Positions 31,617 to 43,359 are shown, counted from the first letter of the stretch. The stretch is 45,758 bases of DNA from an uncultured Gammaproteobacteria bacterium (GCA_913047325.1 CAJWTP010000008.1:1-45758), one strand, 5' to 3'. Made by a program: numbers and translations. Notes: generated from the sequence alone by a model not told the origin.

Positions 31617-32285
31617 CTAGCTTAGATACCTTAGCTTGTAGCCATTTTCCTTTAGCCAATTTTTTGACGCCTTGTATTTTGGCATGATTGAACTGACTTC
31701 TTGCCAAAAGCTGGGCGAGTGATTTTTGTGTAAAGTGTGAACCAACTCGTGCGCTATTACATAATCAATTACCTCTATCGGAGCCATTATTAATTGGTAA
31801 TTCAGGTTTATGTTGTTGCTGCTAGAACACGAGCCCCACAGAGTCTTTTGCGCTTTAATCCTGACTCGATTTATTTTTAGATTGTATTTTTTCGCATAAT
31901 AGTTGACGCGTGGTTTTGCAATCTCACTAAATCTTTGCTTATACCAACAATTTAAGGTTAATTTTATTTTGTCTTCATCAGAGTATCTCACAATAAAGTT
32001 ACTGCCGTTGAATGATATTGTGTCAACCCGGCCTAGGACAAGCTTTAAAGGGTAAAGCTTTCCTAAGTATAGGCATTGTTGGAGACTTAAATGACTTTCA
32101 TATTCAGCAAGCCTATCTGCCATGAGCTGCTGTTTTTTGTTAATCCAAGATTCCTTTTCAGTTACGAATTTCTGAATCTGTTTGTCGGTTGCCTGGTTTG
32201 GCGCCCTTACAATTAATTTGGCGCTTTCATCCACACTGAGGCACAGTGTTTTTCGGTTGCTTCGGATTATTTTGTAAGCTGTCAC
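31617..32285 (-). CDS. YgjP-like metallopeptidase (DUF45)
   Basis: HELVH zinc motif (IAHELVHTLHKNHSPSFW); WGSCSSSNNINLNYQLIMAP. Confidence 0.9.
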   Translation of the reverse strand: MTAYKIIRSNRKTLCLSVDESAKLIVRAPNQATDKQIQKFVTEKESWINKKQQLMADRLAEYESHLSLQQCLYLGKLYPLKLVLGRVDTISFNGSNFIVRYSDEDKIKLTLNCWYKQRFSEIAKPRVNYYAKKYNLKINRVRIKAQKTLWGSCSSSNNINLNYQLIMAPIEVIDYVIAHELVHTLHKNHSPSFWQEVSSIMPKYKASKNWLKENGYKLRYLS

Positions 32286-32315
32286 TTTATTTTATGCCGG
32301 CAATGCCAATAAGAT

Positions 32316-35300
32316 TTAGTCAAGCCATTTTCTTGCATTTTCAAACATCCTCATCCATGGCGATCTCTCTTTCCATGAACTTGGATACCAAGAATTTTGT
32401 ATGGCTCTAAAAACCCTCTCAGGGTGAGGCATCATAATGGTAATCCTGCCGGAGTCATCACAAAGGCTCGCCACAGCATTTTCAGAGCCGTTTGGGTTGT
32501 GCGGGTAAGTTTGTGTTGCTTTGCCGTTATGGTCGACGTATCTGATAGTGATATTGTTGCTATTTAGTGCTGACGAAAAGTTTGCACGACCCTCACCATG
32601 GGCAACCGCAATAGGCATAATCGAGCCTGCCATTCCTTCAAAAAAAAGAGATTTGGATTGCATAATTTCGACGCCAGTGACACGGGCTTCAAATTGCTCA
32701 GAAGTGTTTCTCTCAAAGGTCGGCCAGTCACTGGCTCCTGGTATTATTTCTTTAAGATTTGAAATCATTTGGCAGCCATTACACACTCCTAGAGTAAAGC
32801 TGTCGCTTCGAGCAAAAAAGGCGCTAAATTCTTCTTTTGTTTTTTCGTTATAAAGAATTGAATTTGCCCATCCGCGTCCGGCACCAAGGACGTCTCCATA
32901 TGAAAAGCCGCCACAGGCGGCTAAACCTTTAAAATCTGCTAGAGTGACATTTTCGGCAAGAATATCGCTCATATGGACATCGCTAGCTTCAAAGCCGGCC
33001 AATGAAAAGGCGGCTGCCATTTCAATATGGCCATTGATTCCTTGTTCTCTTAGGATGGCTATCTTTGGTTTATTGCCAGCATTGATATAGGGGGCGCTCA
33101 AAGGCTCGTTAATATCAAAGCTAGGTTTAGCTATCAGTCCCTTCGAATCAACCAATAACTGATCGTTTTCAGATTTCGCACATTTGGGGTTATCTCTTAA
33201 TTTAGAAATCTCAAAAGAGGTAGAAGACCAAGATTGATGGAGAATGCCGCGTTTTTCACTAAAAATCAATTCGTCATCCTGATAAATAAGAATTTCATCG
33301 GTTTTATTAATATTGGCAATAGTTTGTGAATTAATTTTTGCACTTGCAAGCGCATTAAGGACTTTTGTTTTGTTTTTATTTGACACCTGTATAACGCAGC
33401 CAAGCTCTTCATTGAATAGTTGCGGTATTGGCTCTGAAGTATATATGTCTAAGCCACAGTGGGAAGCAAAGGCCATTTCCAGTAAGGTTATAATTGCTCC
33501 GCCATCCGAGCGATCGTGATAGGCTTCAAGGAGTCCTTCATTGTTAAGCTGGTTTATAGTCGAGAAGAACTTAGCAAATAGACTGGGGTTGTTCATGTCT
33601 GGAGTTAGATTTCCAATCTGGTTGTATACTTGAGCTAGACAGGAGCCGCCCATTCTATTTTTTCCGAAACCTAAATCAATTAACAGTAAATCTGATTCGT
33701 CGCTGGTTTTAAGTAAAGGAGTGATTTGAGTTCTTGCATCAGGCACCTTTGAGAATGCACTAATGATTAGCGAGAGTGGGGCAGTTACCGATTTTTCTTC
33801 TCCATTGTCTTGCCAGGTGCTTCTCATTGACATTGAATCTTTTCCAACCGGAATTGTTAAACCCAATGAAGGGCAAAGCTCCATGCCGACAGCTTTAACA
33901 GCCTCGAAGAGCCTAGCGTCCTCACCAGAATAACCGCTAGCACACATCCAATTTGCCGACAAATTAATGTGACTGATATCTTCAATGTAGACACTCATAA
34001 GGTTCGTCAACGCCTCGCCAACGCTCATCCGGGCAGCGGCAGCAGCATTTGTAAGTGCTAAGGGAGTTTTTTCCCCAATCGACATGGCTTCGCCTTGATA
34101 GCCAACATAATCGCTTAATGATATTGCACAATCCGCGACAGGGACTTGCCATGGCCCAATCATTTGGTCTCTGGCAATCAGGCCTGTTACAGTGCGGTCA
34201 CCAATCGTTATCAGAAAGTTCTTGCTGGCAACGGTTGGAAGTCTTAATATGCGTCCAATAGCGTCAGCAAGATTAATTCCAGTATCGTTAAATTCAGGTT
34301 CATTGACGACACTGGATTTAACTTTTTTAAGAGTTTTTGGTGTTGAGCCAAACAAAACAGACATATCCAAGTCAATTGGAGTGTTGCCAAGGCAGCTATC
34401 TTGTAGTCTTAGATGACGTTTCTCTGTAGCCTCGCCTAATATAGCAAATGGAGCCCTTTCTCTTTTACAGATAGCGCTGAATAAGTCCACATTTTCATCA
34501 CTAATTGCAAGAATATATCGTTCCTGGGATTCATTGCACCATATCTCCATTGGCGACATTTCTTTCTCGTCGTTGGGAATATTTCTGAGTTCAAGCTGGG
34601 CGCCTTTATTAGAATCATTGACAAGTTCTGGTATGCCATTGGAAAGACCTCCGGCACCGATATCATGGATAGAAACAATCGGATTGTTGACGCCTAAGTT
34701 TACACATGTATTGATGACTTCTTGGGCGCGTCTTTGCATTTCAGGGTTAGAGCGCTGAACTGAAGCAAAATCAAGTTGTTCGTTCTGTTCTCCACTACCG
34801 ATACTCGAGGCGGCTCCGCCTCCAAGTCCAATCAACATCGCAGGACCACCAAGAACAATTAATTTATCACCCTGTGAAATAACCCCTTTCTCCACATGGC
34901 TTTCTTCAATATTCCCTAAACCTCCTGCCAACATGATGGGTTTATGGTAACCCCTTATTTCATTGTTTTTGGTTTGCTGCTCATAGGTTCTAAAGTATCC
35001 GCAAGTGTTGGGTCTGCCAAACTCGTTATTAAATGCAGCCGCCCCAATAGGCCCCTCAATCATAATATCAAGTGCAGATGCAATTTGCCTGGGTTTGCCG
35101 TGGTCTATTTCCCACAGATTAATGGCATCCGGTATCTTTAGATTGGAGACAGAGAATCCGCACAGCCCCACCTTTGGCTTGGAGCCTCTACCGGTAGCGC
35201 CTTCATCTCTGATTTCGCCCCCTGAACCGGTCGCTGCACCCGGGTTCGGTGCGATTGCTGTAGGGTGGTTATGTGTTTCAACTTTCATTAAGACCGCCTT

Positions 35301-36149
35301 TTTGGCGGTTATTGATGAATAAACACCATCCTCATTTGGATGAAAAAATGTTGATTCATAGCCGCTCATTACAGCTGAATTGTCACTATAAACCGATAAT
35401 AGGCCTTCAGGATGCTGTTTATAGGTATTGCGAATCATGCCAAATAGTGAGATTGCTTGCTTCTCGTTATCAATAACCCAGTCTGCATTAAAGATTTTGT
35501 GTCTACAGTGTTCTGAGTTGGCTTGCGCAAACATCATAAGTTCGATGTCTTTTGGGTTTCTGTTTAGATTACTAAACTGTTCAAATAGGTAATCTATTTC
35601 GACTTCACTGAGGGCTAACCCAAGATCAATGTTTGCATTTTCGATGGCAGGCCTGCCAAACTTAATTAAGTCTATGCTTTGACACTCTTTGGGCGACAAT
35701 TCATCGAAAAGTTTATGTGCTTCACTAGTTTCCTTGAGATAAGATTCGGTCATTCTATCCAAAACAATACTTAGAACCCCGTCCAACTCTCCATTTTGAA
35801 GTTGGCGGTTGAAGTGATAATTGATGCCACGCTCTAACCTTTTAATTTGTTTAAGGCCGCAGAGGTGAACTATGTCAGTCGCCTTTGACGACCATGGCGA
35901 AATAGTTCCCTGCCTTGGCGTTACAATAACGCTGCTGCCTGTATTGGATAGGTTGATTGGTGGAGCGTAATTCAGAAGTTTATCAAGGTGACACCAGTCT
36001 TCAGTATTGAGTTTGTTGTCAGACTCAATAAAATGAATAAATTCAGCGCCTACTATCGTTAAATCAGGTAAATGTAGCTGTAGTTTTTCTTGAAGGGTTT
36101 TGACTTTAAAATTTCTAAGTGCTTGAATTCCTGAATGAATTGAGATCAT
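32316..36149 (-). CDS. purL: Phosphoribosylformylglycinamidine synthase
   Basis: 1277 aa; synthase plus C-terminal glutamine amidotransferase ([21 protein letters not shown]). Confidence 0.97.
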   Translation of the reverse strand: MISIHSGIQALRNFKVKTLQEKLQLHLPDLTIVGAEFIHFIESDNKLNTEDWCHLDKLLNYAPPINLSNTGSSVIVTPRQGTISPWSSKATDIVHLCGLKQIKRLERGINYHFNRQLQNGELDGVLSIVLDRMTESYLKETSEAHKLFDELSPKECQSIDLIKFGRPAIENANIDLGLALSEVEIDYLFEQFSNLNRNPKDIELMMFAQANSEHCRHKIFNADWVIDNEKQAISLFGMIRNTYKQHPEGLLSVYSDNSAVMSGYESTFFHPNEDGVYSSITAKKAVLMKVETHNHPTAIAPNPGAATGSGGEIRDEGATGRGSKPKVGLCGFSVSNLKIPDAINLWEIDHGKPRQIASALDIMIEGPIGAAAFNNEFGRPNTCGYFRTYEQQTKNNEIRGYHKPIMLAGGLGNIEESHVEKGVISQGDKLIVLGGPAMLIGLGGGAASSIGSGEQNEQLDFASVQRSNPEMQRRAQEVINTCVNLGVNNPIVSIHDIGAGGLSNGIPELVNDSNKGAQLELRNIPNDEKEMSPMEIWCNESQERYILAISDENVDLFSAICKRERAPFAILGEATEKRHLRLQDSCLGNTPIDLDMSVLFGSTPKTLKKVKSSVVNEPEFNDTGINLADAIGRILRLPTVASKNFLITIGDRTVTGLIARDQMIGPWQVPVADCAISLSDYVGYQGEAMSIGEKTPLALTNAAAAARMSVGEALTNLMSVYIEDISHINLSANWMCASGYSGEDARLFEAVKAVGMELCPSLGLTIPVGKDSMSMRSTWQDNGEEKSVTAPLSLIISAFSKVPDARTQITPLLKTSDESDLLLIDLGFGKNRMGGSCLAQVYNQIGNLTPDMNNPSLFAKFFSTINQLNNEGLLEAYHDRSDGGAIITLLEMAFASHCGLDIYTSEPIPQLFNEELGCVIQVSNKNKTKVLNALASAKINSQTIANINKTDEILIYQDDELIFSEKRGILHQSWSSTSFEISKLRDNPKCAKSENDQLLVDSKGLIAKPSFDINEPLSAPYINAGNKPKIAILREQGINGHIEMAAAFSLAGFEASDVHMSDILAENVTLADFKGLAACGGFSYGDVLGAGRGWANSILYNEKTKEEFSAFFARSDSFTLGVCNGCQMISNLKEIIPGASDWPTFERNTSEQFEARVTGVEIMQSKSLFFEGMAGSIMPIAVAHGEGRANFSSALNSNNITIRYVDHNGKATQTYPHNPNGSENAVASLCDDSGRITIMMPHPERVFRAIQNSWYPSSWKERSPWMRMFENARKWLD

Positions 36150-36886
36150 AATTGGGCCATTATCTCTTCAGAAATATCAGCGTTATGGTAGACCTCTTGT
36201 GTATCATCTAGATCCTCAAGTCTGTCAATAAGTTTCATAAATTTTTCGGCGTCTTCTAGGTTGAGTTCAATACGGTTGGCAGGTTCCATGGTTATTTGAA
36301 AATGTTCTGGATTCAGGTTGTTGGCGACAAAGGCATCCTTTACGCTAAAAAAGTCATCCGGTGCTGTCATCACATCGATGGAACCATCATCATTAGTTAT
36401 GACATCATCAGCGCCGGACTCTATAGCGACTTCCATAATGGCATCTTCGTCACCTGAAGCGAAGCTGATAAAGCCTTGTTTTGAAAACATATAGGAAACA
36501 GATCCATCTGTGCCAAGGCTTCCTCCGTGTTTTGAAAAGGCATGACGAACATCAGCAACCGTTCGGTTTCGGTTGTCTGTCAAGCAGTCAACCATAATGG
36601 CGGTGCCTCCAAGACCATAACCTTCATAGCGCACCTCTTCGTAATTATCACCATCCAAATCACCTGCGCCGCGTTTGATTGCATTGTCTATGGTATCTCG
36701 CTTCATGTTGGCGGCAAGTGCTTTATCGATAACAGCTCGCAAAGAGGGATTGTTTTCTATAACGCCTCCACCCATTTTTGCGGCAACAACTATCTCCTTG
36801 ATGAGTTTTGTGAAGACTTTTCCGCGTTTTGCATCCTGGGCGCCTTTTCTATGCTGAATATTGTGCCACTTACTATGTCCTGCCAT
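36146..36886 (-). CDS. yebC: YebC/PmpR family protein
   Basis: [32 protein letters not shown]. Confidence 0.97.
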   Translation of the reverse strand: MAGHSKWHNIQHRKGAQDAKRGKVFTKLIKEIVVAAKMGGGVIENNPSLRAVIDKALAANMKRDTIDNAIKRGAGDLDGDNYEEVRYEGYGLGGTAIMVDCLTDNRNRTVADVRHAFSKHGGSLGTDGSVSYMFSKQGFISFASGDEDAIMEVAIESGADDVITNDDGSIDVMTAPDDFFSVKDAFVANNLNPEHFQITMEPANRIELNLEDAEKFMKLIDRLEDLDDTQEVYHNADISEEIMAQL

Positions 36887-36913
36887 TATTGATTGCTTGT
36901 CTCCGAGAATGTT

Positions 36914-37861
36914 CTATTGAGTGAATTCGAGCAATCGATGGATAGAGTGCTTTGCTTTCTCAATAACTTCATCATTAATTCTTATTTCATTTTTACCGGT
37001 AGTCAATGTGTTTAAGCATTTTTCAAGGCTATTCATAGCCATCCAGTCGCAATGTGCACATGATTCGCAAGTTGCTCCTACACCCATAGTCGGGGCCTCA
37101 ATGAATTTTTTTTCTGGAGCTACTTCATGCATTTTATGAAAAATACCATTGTCTGTTGCCACAATAAAGGTATTTTCAGGCCTTGAGGCAGCCGCCTCTA
37201 TTAATTGAGTTGTTGATCCGACAACATCAGCAAGAGCAATAACTTCTTTGGGCGATTCAGGATGAACTAAAACTCCAGCCTCGGGTTTATGTTTCATGAG
37301 TCTTTCGAGTCCTTCCGCCTTAAATGCCTCATGAACGACACAGGCTCCATCCCACATAAGCATGTCAGCATCAGTCTCAGTTTGAACGTAGTGGCCTAGG
37401 TGTTTGTCAGGCGCCCAAAGTATTTTTTTACCCTCTTCATGTAATATCTTAACTATTTTGAGGGCGCTGCCAGATGTCACAACCCAGTCAGCTCTAGCCT
37501 TAACTTCGGCTGATGTATTAGCATAAACGACGACGACATGGTCAGGGTTGGCATCACAAAATGCTGAAAAGTCATCGATTGGACAAGAAAGATCAAGTGA
37601 GCAAGTTGCCTGATCATCAAGAACCAGCACTCTCTTTTCAGGGGAAAGAATTTTGGCGGTTTCGCCCATAAATTTAACACCAGCAACAACAATTGTTTCT
37701 GCATCGCAGTTTTGACCAAACCTTGCCATTTCTAGAGAGTCAGAAACAATACCTCCCGTCTCCTCTGCAAGTGTTTGTATATCTGCACTAACGTAATAGT
37801 GGGCTACCAAAGTGGCGTTTTTTTCCAGTAATGCTTGTTTTATGGAACCTCTAATACTCAT
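36914..37861 (-). CDS. nadA: Quinolinate synthase
   Basis: [43 protein letters not shown]; 315 aa. Confidence 0.95.
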   Translation of the reverse strand: MSIRGSIKQALLEKNATLVAHYYVSADIQTLAEETGGIVSDSLEMARFGQNCDAETIVVAGVKFMGETAKILSPEKRVLVLDDQATCSLDLSCPIDDFSAFCDANPDHVVVVYANTSAEVKARADWVVTSGSALKIVKILHEEGKKILWAPDKHLGHYVQTETDADMLMWDGACVVHEAFKAEGLERLMKHKPEAGVLVHPESPKEVIALADVVGSTTQLIEAAASRPENTFIVATDNGIFHKMHEVAPEKKFIEAPTMGVGATCESCAHCDWMAMNSLEKCLNTLTTGKNEIRINDEVIEKAKHSIHRLLEFTQ

Positions 37862-37874
37862 TGTGATGATTTTA

Positions 37875-39617
37875 CTACTGGATTGTCTTTAATTTTAACT
37901 CTCGTAGCTGTGCTTTTGGAATATCTGCTGGAGCGTCAGTCAACAAACAGGCCGCCGTTTGTGTTTTTGGAAATGCGATAACTTCTCGAATAGAATCAGC
38001 TCCACAAATTATCATCACCAACCTATCTAAGCCGAAAGCAATGCCGCCATGAGGAGGACAGCCATATTCGAGAGCGTCGAGAAGGAAACCAAATTTATCC
38101 CTAGCTTCATCATCATCAACACCAAGTAACTTTAAGACCGTCTTTTGCATATCACTTTTATGAATGCGAATAGAGCCTCCGCCAACTTCTGAACCGTTAA
38201 TAACAAGGTCATAGGCACGAGATAGAATATTCTCTGGATTATTCAAGAGATCTTCGATATCACCACTTGGAGCGGTAAAAGGGTGATGAATTGCATTTAA
38301 GGAGCCGTCATCTTCAACATCAAACATTGGAAAATCAAACACCCAAACCGGAGCCCATTCTTTGTCGAAGAGGTTGAGGTCGCGTGCCAATTTCTCCCTT
38401 AAATTTCCAAGAGCTTCATTAACAATATTAGTTTTACCGGCACCAAAAAATATAATATCTCCAGTTTCAGCTTGGGTTTGTCCAATAACTTTCTGTGTAA
38501 CTTCGTCACCCAAAAATTTAATGATTGGTGAGGATGGTCCGTCCTCGTTAATTTTTATATAAGCCAGACCTTTGGCTCCATAAATACCGACATATTTGGT
38601 GTAGTCATCTATCTGCTTACGGCTTAAAGAGGCTCCACCTGGCACTTTTAATGCTGCAACTCTTTCTTTTTTGTTGTTTGCTGGTCCAGAAAAGACTTTA
38701 AATTCAACATCTTTCATTATTTCATTTATGTCAACCATTTTTAGTGGAATTCTTAAATCTGGACGATCAACGCCATATAATCTCATTGCCTCATGGTAGC
38801 TAATAGATGGAAACTCTTTTGGAAGGCTAACTTCGAGTAATTCATTGAACAAACCTCTAATCATTTCTTCCATTAGCGAAGTTATCTCAACTTCACTCAT
38901 GAAAGATGTTTCTACATCTAACTGAGTAAACTCTGGCTGACGGTCTGCCCTTAAGTCTTCATCTCTAAAACACTTTACAATCTGGTAATAGCGCTCAAAT
39001 CCAGACACCATAAGCAGCTGTTTGAATAATTGGGGTGACTGAGGCAGTGCAAAAAAACTACCTTCGTGTGTTCGAGAAGGCACCAAGTAGTCTCTTGCAC
39101 CTTCAGGTGTAGCCTTTGTCAAAAAGGGTGTTTCGATATCGATGAAATCATGTTTATCCATAAAGTCACGCATATAATGTGTCACTTTAGATCTAACACG
39201 TAGCCGATTTTGCATTTCATCTCGACGTAAATCAAGGTAGCGGTACTTAAGTCTAACTTCCTCAGAAGTGTCTAACGAATCAAGCTGGAAAGGAATCGGT
39301 TTTGAAGTATTTAGGATTTCAATATTGCCGGCAAGAACTTCAATTTCACCTGTATGGATTTTCTTATTGATCATATCGCTAGCTCTAGCAATCACTTTAC
39401 CCGTAACTTTAAGGACAAATTCGTTCCGTACACTTTCAGCCAATTTAAAGGTTTCTTCAGTGTCAGGGTTGATAACAACCTGTGCAATACCCTTTTTATC
39501 TCTCAGATCCAGAAAAATAACCCCGCCATGATCACGTCTGCGGTTAACCCATCCACATAATTCTACTTCTTTCTCGAGAAAACTTTTATTTAGTTCTCCA
39601 CAGAAATGCGTTCTCAT
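37875..39617 (-). CDS. aspS: Aspartyl-tRNA synthetase
   Basis: [43 protein letters not shown]; class II motifs; 580 aa. Confidence 0.97.
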   Translation of the reverse strand: MRTHFCGELNKSFLEKEVELCGWVNRRRDHGGVIFLDLRDKKGIAQVVINPDTEETFKLAESVRNEFVLKVTGKVIARASDMINKKIHTGEIEVLAGNIEILNTSKPIPFQLDSLDTSEEVRLKYRYLDLRRDEMQNRLRVRSKVTHYMRDFMDKHDFIDIETPFLTKATPEGARDYLVPSRTHEGSFFALPQSPQLFKQLLMVSGFERYYQIVKCFRDEDLRADRQPEFTQLDVETSFMSEVEITSLMEEMIRGLFNELLEVSLPKEFPSISYHEAMRLYGVDRPDLRIPLKMVDINEIMKDVEFKVFSGPANNKKERVAALKVPGGASLSRKQIDDYTKYVGIYGAKGLAYIKINEDGPSSPIIKFLGDEVTQKVIGQTQAETGDIIFFGAGKTNIVNEALGNLREKLARDLNLFDKEWAPVWVFDFPMFDVEDDGSLNAIHHPFTAPSGDIEDLLNNPENILSRAYDLVINGSEVGGGSIRIHKSDMQKTVLKLLGVDDDEARDKFGFLLDALEYGCPPHGGIAFGLDRLVMIICGADSIREVIAFPKTQTAACLLTDAPADIPKAQLRELKLKTIQ

Positions 39618-40231
39618 GTTTCATCCTTATTATCAAGCGAGTTAGGTATCACAACGCCTGCAGAAATAACTATCTTGAATGCCTCTTCAACAGTCATATT
39701 AAGTTCGAATGCATCTTTTTTCGGCATCATGACAAAAAAGCCTGAAGTTGGGTTAGGGGTAGTTGGTACAAAAAGATTTATCATTTCTTCACCGATAATG
39801 GATTCAGCTTCGCCTTTGTAATCACCTGATTGAAATGCAATCACCCAAATCCCCTTGCTTGGGTACTGGATTAAAAATGCCTTTCTGAAGCTTTCAGTTG
39901 AAGTATTAAATACAGTATCAGAAACTTTTTTTAATACGTTGTATATGTTTCGAAAACCTGGAATTTTATTAAGGACTCTTTCCCATAGAGCTACTAGCTT
40001 TCGACCTAATATATTGGAAACCATCACTCCTGTGACAAGTATGACTAGCAACACCAAAATAATTCCTGATCCAGGAAAATCGGTGTTCAAATTAAATAAA
40101 GTTTCTGGCAGGTATTTTGTCGGAATTATTTTATTTAAAAACTCCAAAAAGAACCTAATGACTATGAAAGTTAGAGCTAGAGGAATCCAAAAGAGAAGAC
40201 CAGAAATAAAATAATTTCTTAAGTGTTTCAC
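39614..40231 (-). CDS. DUF502 family membrane protein
   Basis: [48 protein letters not shown]; upstream of aspS. Confidence 0.9.
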   Translation of the reverse strand: MKHLRNYFISGLLFWIPLALTFIVIRFFLEFLNKIIPTKYLPETLFNLNTDFPGSGIILVLLVILVTGVMVSNILGRKLVALWERVLNKIPGFRNIYNVLKKVSDTVFNTSTESFRKAFLIQYPSKGIWVIAFQSGDYKGEAESIIGEEMINLFVPTTPNPTSGFFVMMPKKDAFELNMTVEEAFKIVISAGVVIPNSLDNKDET

Positions 40232-40318
40232 AAGTCTAAATAGTGAGGTTATAAAAAGTGATATTTTAGCATAATGTAGAATAGCAATTGCTAGCTCAAA
40301 AAGTGAAGATTGCTTGGA

Positions 40319-41098
40319 CTATATTATTAATTCGCCTTCTCTGAGTGTTAACACCTCGTATCCCGTTTCTGTTATCAATATAGTATGTTCCCATTGGGCT
40401 GAAAGGGAACGGTCCTTGGTTGTTACTGTCCATCCATCAAGGCTAGAAGTGACAACTTCATAACCACCCAAATTGATCATTGGCTCGATAGTAAAGGTCA
40501 TGCCGGGTTCTAGAACCGGGCTGTTCTTAATTCTCCCGTCATCGTAGTGCAACACTTGGGGCATCTCGTGAAATCCCTGGCCTATTCCATGGCCACAATA
40601 GTCCCTGACTACCGAACAATTCTTAGAATTGGCATATAGGCCAATGGCTTTTCCAATTTCACCTAGCTTAACTCCAGGTTTGACTTGCTTAATGCCAGTT
40701 AGTAAGCATTCACGTGCAACATCACAAATTCTAGTGGCCTTGACACCGGGCTTTCCTGTAATAAACATTTTAGAGGTGTCGCCATGAAAACCATCTTTTA
40801 TTACCGTAATGTCAATATTTATAATGTCTCCTTTTTTAAGTTTTTTCTCTCCAGGTATTCCGTGACAAACAACGTTATTGATTGAAGTACATATTGATTT
40901 TGGAAAATCGTTGTAGTTTAGAGGCGCAGGTATTGCTTTTAAATCATTAACAATAAAGTCGTGGCAGAGTTGATCTAGATATCCTGTTGACACTCCAACA
41001 TTTACGTGCGGTTCGATCATCTCAAGAACGCTGGCAGCGAGCTTTCCAGCGATACGCATCTTTTCAATCTGCTCAGCAGTTTTAATAGTTATCGACAT
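40319..41098 (-). CDS. map: Type I methionine aminopeptidase
   Basis: SICTSINNVVCHGIPGEKKLKKGDIINIDITV; GHGIGQGFHEMPQVLHY. Confidence 0.96.
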   Translation of the reverse strand: MSITIKTAEQIEKMRIAGKLAASVLEMIEPHVNVGVSTGYLDQLCHDFIVNDLKAIPAPLNYNDFPKSICTSINNVVCHGIPGEKKLKKGDIINIDITVIKDGFHGDTSKMFITGKPGVKATRICDVARECLLTGIKQVKPGVKLGEIGKAIGLYANSKNCSVVRDYCGHGIGQGFHEMPQVLHYDDGRIKNSPVLEPGMTFTIEPMINLGGYEVVTSSLDGWTVTTKDRSLSAQWEHTILITETGYEVLTLREGELII

Positions 41099-41110
41099 GA
41101 GAACTGTAAA

Positions 41111-42004
41111 TTAAGTTGAAAGTTCTGAGCGCTCTTTTAATGCTCTAATTCTGTCTTCAAGTGGCGGATGAGAGGCCCACAAATGTGCCAAACCTGACTT
41201 AGGTTTTTCGCCAATACCAAAGGCGGCTAACTGTTCTGGAAGGGGCTCTGGCTCTTTTTGCGCTAGACGTTTAAGAGCGCTAATCATGTTTTGATGGCCG
41301 GCTAGGTCAGCGCCACCAGTGTCGGCAATAAATTCACGCTTTCTAGAAAAATACATGACCACAATACTTGCCAGAATAGAAAGAATCACTTGTGCAAACA
41401 GAGTAGTTAAGAAATAACCGATCCCATAGCCGCGTTGATTTTTCAATATAACTCTATCAACTATATGACCAATTACTCTCGAGAAGAAAATAACGAAAGT
41501 ATTTACAACGCCCTGAATAAGCGTAAGCGTAACCATGTCGCCATTAGCAACATGGCTCATTTCATGTCCAACTACAGCCTCCACTTCGCCCTTATTCATG
41601 CTTTCGAGCAAGCCTTGTGAAACTGCAACTAGGGCACTATTTTTACTTGCGCCTGTTGCAAAAGCGTTCATTTGATTGGAAGGAAATATGGCAACCTCTG
41701 GCATCTTGATGCCGACAATTTTGGATTGCTTTTCAACTGTCTCCATTAACCACTTCTCGATGTTGGTGGTAGGGTTATTAATAACAACAGCTCCTGTCAT
41801 ACGTTTCGCCATCCATTTCGATATGGCAAGAGAAATGAATGCACCACCAAAGCCAAAAACACCAGAAAAAATAACCAGGGCATTAATATTTAAGCCGCTC
41901 CCGTTTTGTGCAAGAAGGCTATCAACTCCGAGGATTCTAAGAGTAATACTTAGAACCACCATGATAGCTATATTAGTGACTAGAAAGAGAAAAATTCTTT
42001 TCAT
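41111..42004 (-). CDS. htpX: Protease HtpX (M48)
   Basis: VVGHEMSHVANGDMVTLTLIQGVVNTFVIF; FSRKREFIADTGGADLAG. Confidence 0.96.
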   Translation of the reverse strand: MKRIFLFLVTNIAIMVVLSITLRILGVDSLLAQNGSGLNINALVIFSGVFGFGGAFISLAISKWMAKRMTGAVVINNPTTNIEKWLMETVEKQSKIVGIKMPEVAIFPSNQMNAFATGASKNSALVAVSQGLLESMNKGEVEAVVGHEMSHVANGDMVTLTLIQGVVNTFVIFFSRVIGHIVDRVILKNQRGYGIGYFLTTLFAQVILSILASIVVMYFSRKREFIADTGGADLAGHQNMISALKRLAQKEPEPLPEQLAAFGIGEKPKSGLAHLWASHPPLEDRIRALKERSELST

Positions 42005-42162
42005 ATTGACTGCTCCAATAAAATATGATTTCTTGAAGCACTATTTTATATAAAGCGAATTAGTTATTCGTATATTTTGATTAACTAAAAAGATTAATAT
42101 TCAAGCCAATGAAATCAGAAATTTCATATAATGATTCAGATTATAGGATAGTTCAGTGCGCT

Positions 42163-42669
42163 TTATTTTCCTGGCCACAGCATTTGAGACTCTAACATGG
42201 CGCAAGAAGAGTCACCTGTTGATACCAGTATTAATTGGTATTCATTTGATTCAGGGTATATGTGAATATAAGAACCTTCTGCATATGTTTTCATATTTAT
42301 AGTTGAATCTTCGTCAAGTCTAGCTTGAGCAACACCACTACAGCTTTGATTATTAATAACCGTAAACTTATTCACTGATACATAACAAAATTCACTATCT
42401 GGAGAAAGCGTCGCAGCGAAAAAAGAGCTTCCATTATTGTATTTTTTACTAGATGTGTGAAGAGAAGGGTGATTTGATGGATCAGCAGAGTGGGCAAAGG
42501 TTATATTAAGTCCGTCTAAATTATGATAATCCTCAAGTTGAGTCAAGTGTGATAAGCAGGTGCTATCGATTCCACGGTTTTCTGCTTCGCCAACAAGTGT
42601 ATTGGCAAAGACTCTGCTGAAGCCTAAAGCAAAAAAAGCTGTAATCGTAAATATAATAAATTTTTTCAC
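42163..42669 (-). CDS. Hypothetical secreted protein with four cysteines in the mature part
   Basis: 168 aa; signal peptide MKKFIIFTITAFFALGFSRVFA; no family recognised. Confidence 0.65.
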   Translation of the reverse strand: MKKFIIFTITAFFALGFSRVFANTLVGEAENRGIDSTCLSHLTQLEDYHNLDGLNITFAHSADPSNHPSLHTSSKKYNNGSSFFAATLSPDSEFCYVSVNKFTVINNQSCSGVAQARLDEDSTINMKTYAEGSYIHIYPESNEYQLILVSTGDSSCAMLESQMLWPGK

Positions 42670-42843
42670 CTTAAGCTCTTTATTAGTACGTATAAATTAA
42701 TTATATCTTAATATTGCTATTACGAGTCATTATGGAATATATTGATTTTAGTGAAGTTATAAGTTTCAAAATATGTATTATTTCGTTATAAATTAATATA
42801 TAAACTACTTTATAATCAATTTATTATTACAAGGAGAGTGTAT

Positions 42844-42993
42844 ATGAAGCTTAAATTACTATGTCTAGGACTTTTGGCATTATTTCTTAGTGGCTGTATG
42901 GATAGTATTACCGCTGTACCTAAAGCAGCAATTGATGGTACGGCGAATTTCATTGGTTCTATTTGGGACGCTATAACTTTCTGGGATAATTAA
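42844..42993 (+). CDS. Small predicted lipoprotein, 49 aa (absent from the ORF track)
   Basis: MKLKLLCLGLLALFLSGCMDSITAVPKAAIDGTANFIGSIWDAITFWDN; lipobox LSGC; SD AAGGAG just upstream. Confidence 0.75.
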   Translation: MKLKLLCLGLLALFLSGCMDSITAVPKAAIDGTANFIGSIWDAITFWDN

Positions 42994-43041
42994 ATCCCCT
43001 CTATTTAGTCTCTTAACTTTTTCCACAAATTTGGCTTATTT

Positions 43042-43119
43042 CTAGCTATCGCTGTGGGAAGAGTGTACCGTTCCATCTAGTCGCTTAATTCTTTGTATGT
43101 GAGCCACGATAAATCCCAT
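43042..43119 (-). pseudogene. Possible tyrosine-recombinase (integrase) N-terminal remnant downstream of tRNA-His
   Basis: ORF translating to MGFIVAHIQRIKRLDGTVHSSHSDS*; MAxIxKxKRxDGTV-like start of phage-type integrases, then premature TAG. Confidence 0.35.
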
Positions 43120-43191
43120 CTTCAGGTTGCAAGTGAGTTACACCTGGGGTAAATTATCTAATTGAAAATCTCTTTAATCCCTAATAGGAAG

Positions 43192-43268
43192 TGGGGCGAG
43201 AAACGGGGCTCGAACCCGCGACAACCGGAATCACAATCCGGGGCTCTACCAACTGAGCTATTCCCGCC
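43192..43268 (-). tRNA. tRNA-His (GTG)
   Basis: Cloverleaf GGCGGGAATAGCTCAGTTGGTAGAGCCCCGGATTGTGATTCCGGTTGTCGCGGGTTCGAACCCCGTTTCTCGCCCCA; includes G-1:C73 and encoded CCA. Confidence 0.97.
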
Positions 43269-43282
43269 ATAACATTAGAAAA

Positions 43283-43359
43283 TGGCGCGCCCAATACGAT
43301 TCGAACGTATGACCTACGGCTTAGAAGGCCGTTGCTCTATCCAGCTGAGCTATGGGCGC
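43283..43359 (-). tRNA. tRNA-Arg (TCT)
   Basis: GCGCCCATAGCTCAGCTGGATAGAGCAACGGCCTTCTAAGCCGTAGGTCATACGTTCGAATCGTATTGGGCGCGCCA; encoded CCA. Confidence 0.97.

Noticed and set aside
35005-35322. 105-aa + strand ORF opposite purL, along with several other 60-110 aa antisense ORFs in purL
   Set aside because: Shadow ORFs of a very long conserved CDS; no motifs or RBS.
36542-36892. 116-aa + strand ORF opposite yebC
   Set aside because: Fully antisense to a well-supported conserved gene; no coding evidence of its own.
39855-40214. 119-aa + strand ORF opposite DUF502
   Set aside because: Antisense to a conserved gene with better support; composition is that of reverse-complemented membrane protein.
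41676-42053. 125-aa + strand ORF opposite htpX
   Set aside because: Antisense to HtpX, which has an unambiguous zinc protease motif.
42108-42127. Hairpin ATGAAAT-cagaa-ATTTCAT downstream of the secreted protein gene
   Set aside because: AT-rich weak stem without a clear T tract on the minus strand; insufficient for a terminator call.
42994-43090. Inverted repeat ttccaca...tgtgggaa (43021-43060 region) as a terminator for the lipoprotein gene
   Set aside because: Loop is long and there is no T tract; pairing could be coincidental, so not listed as a feature.
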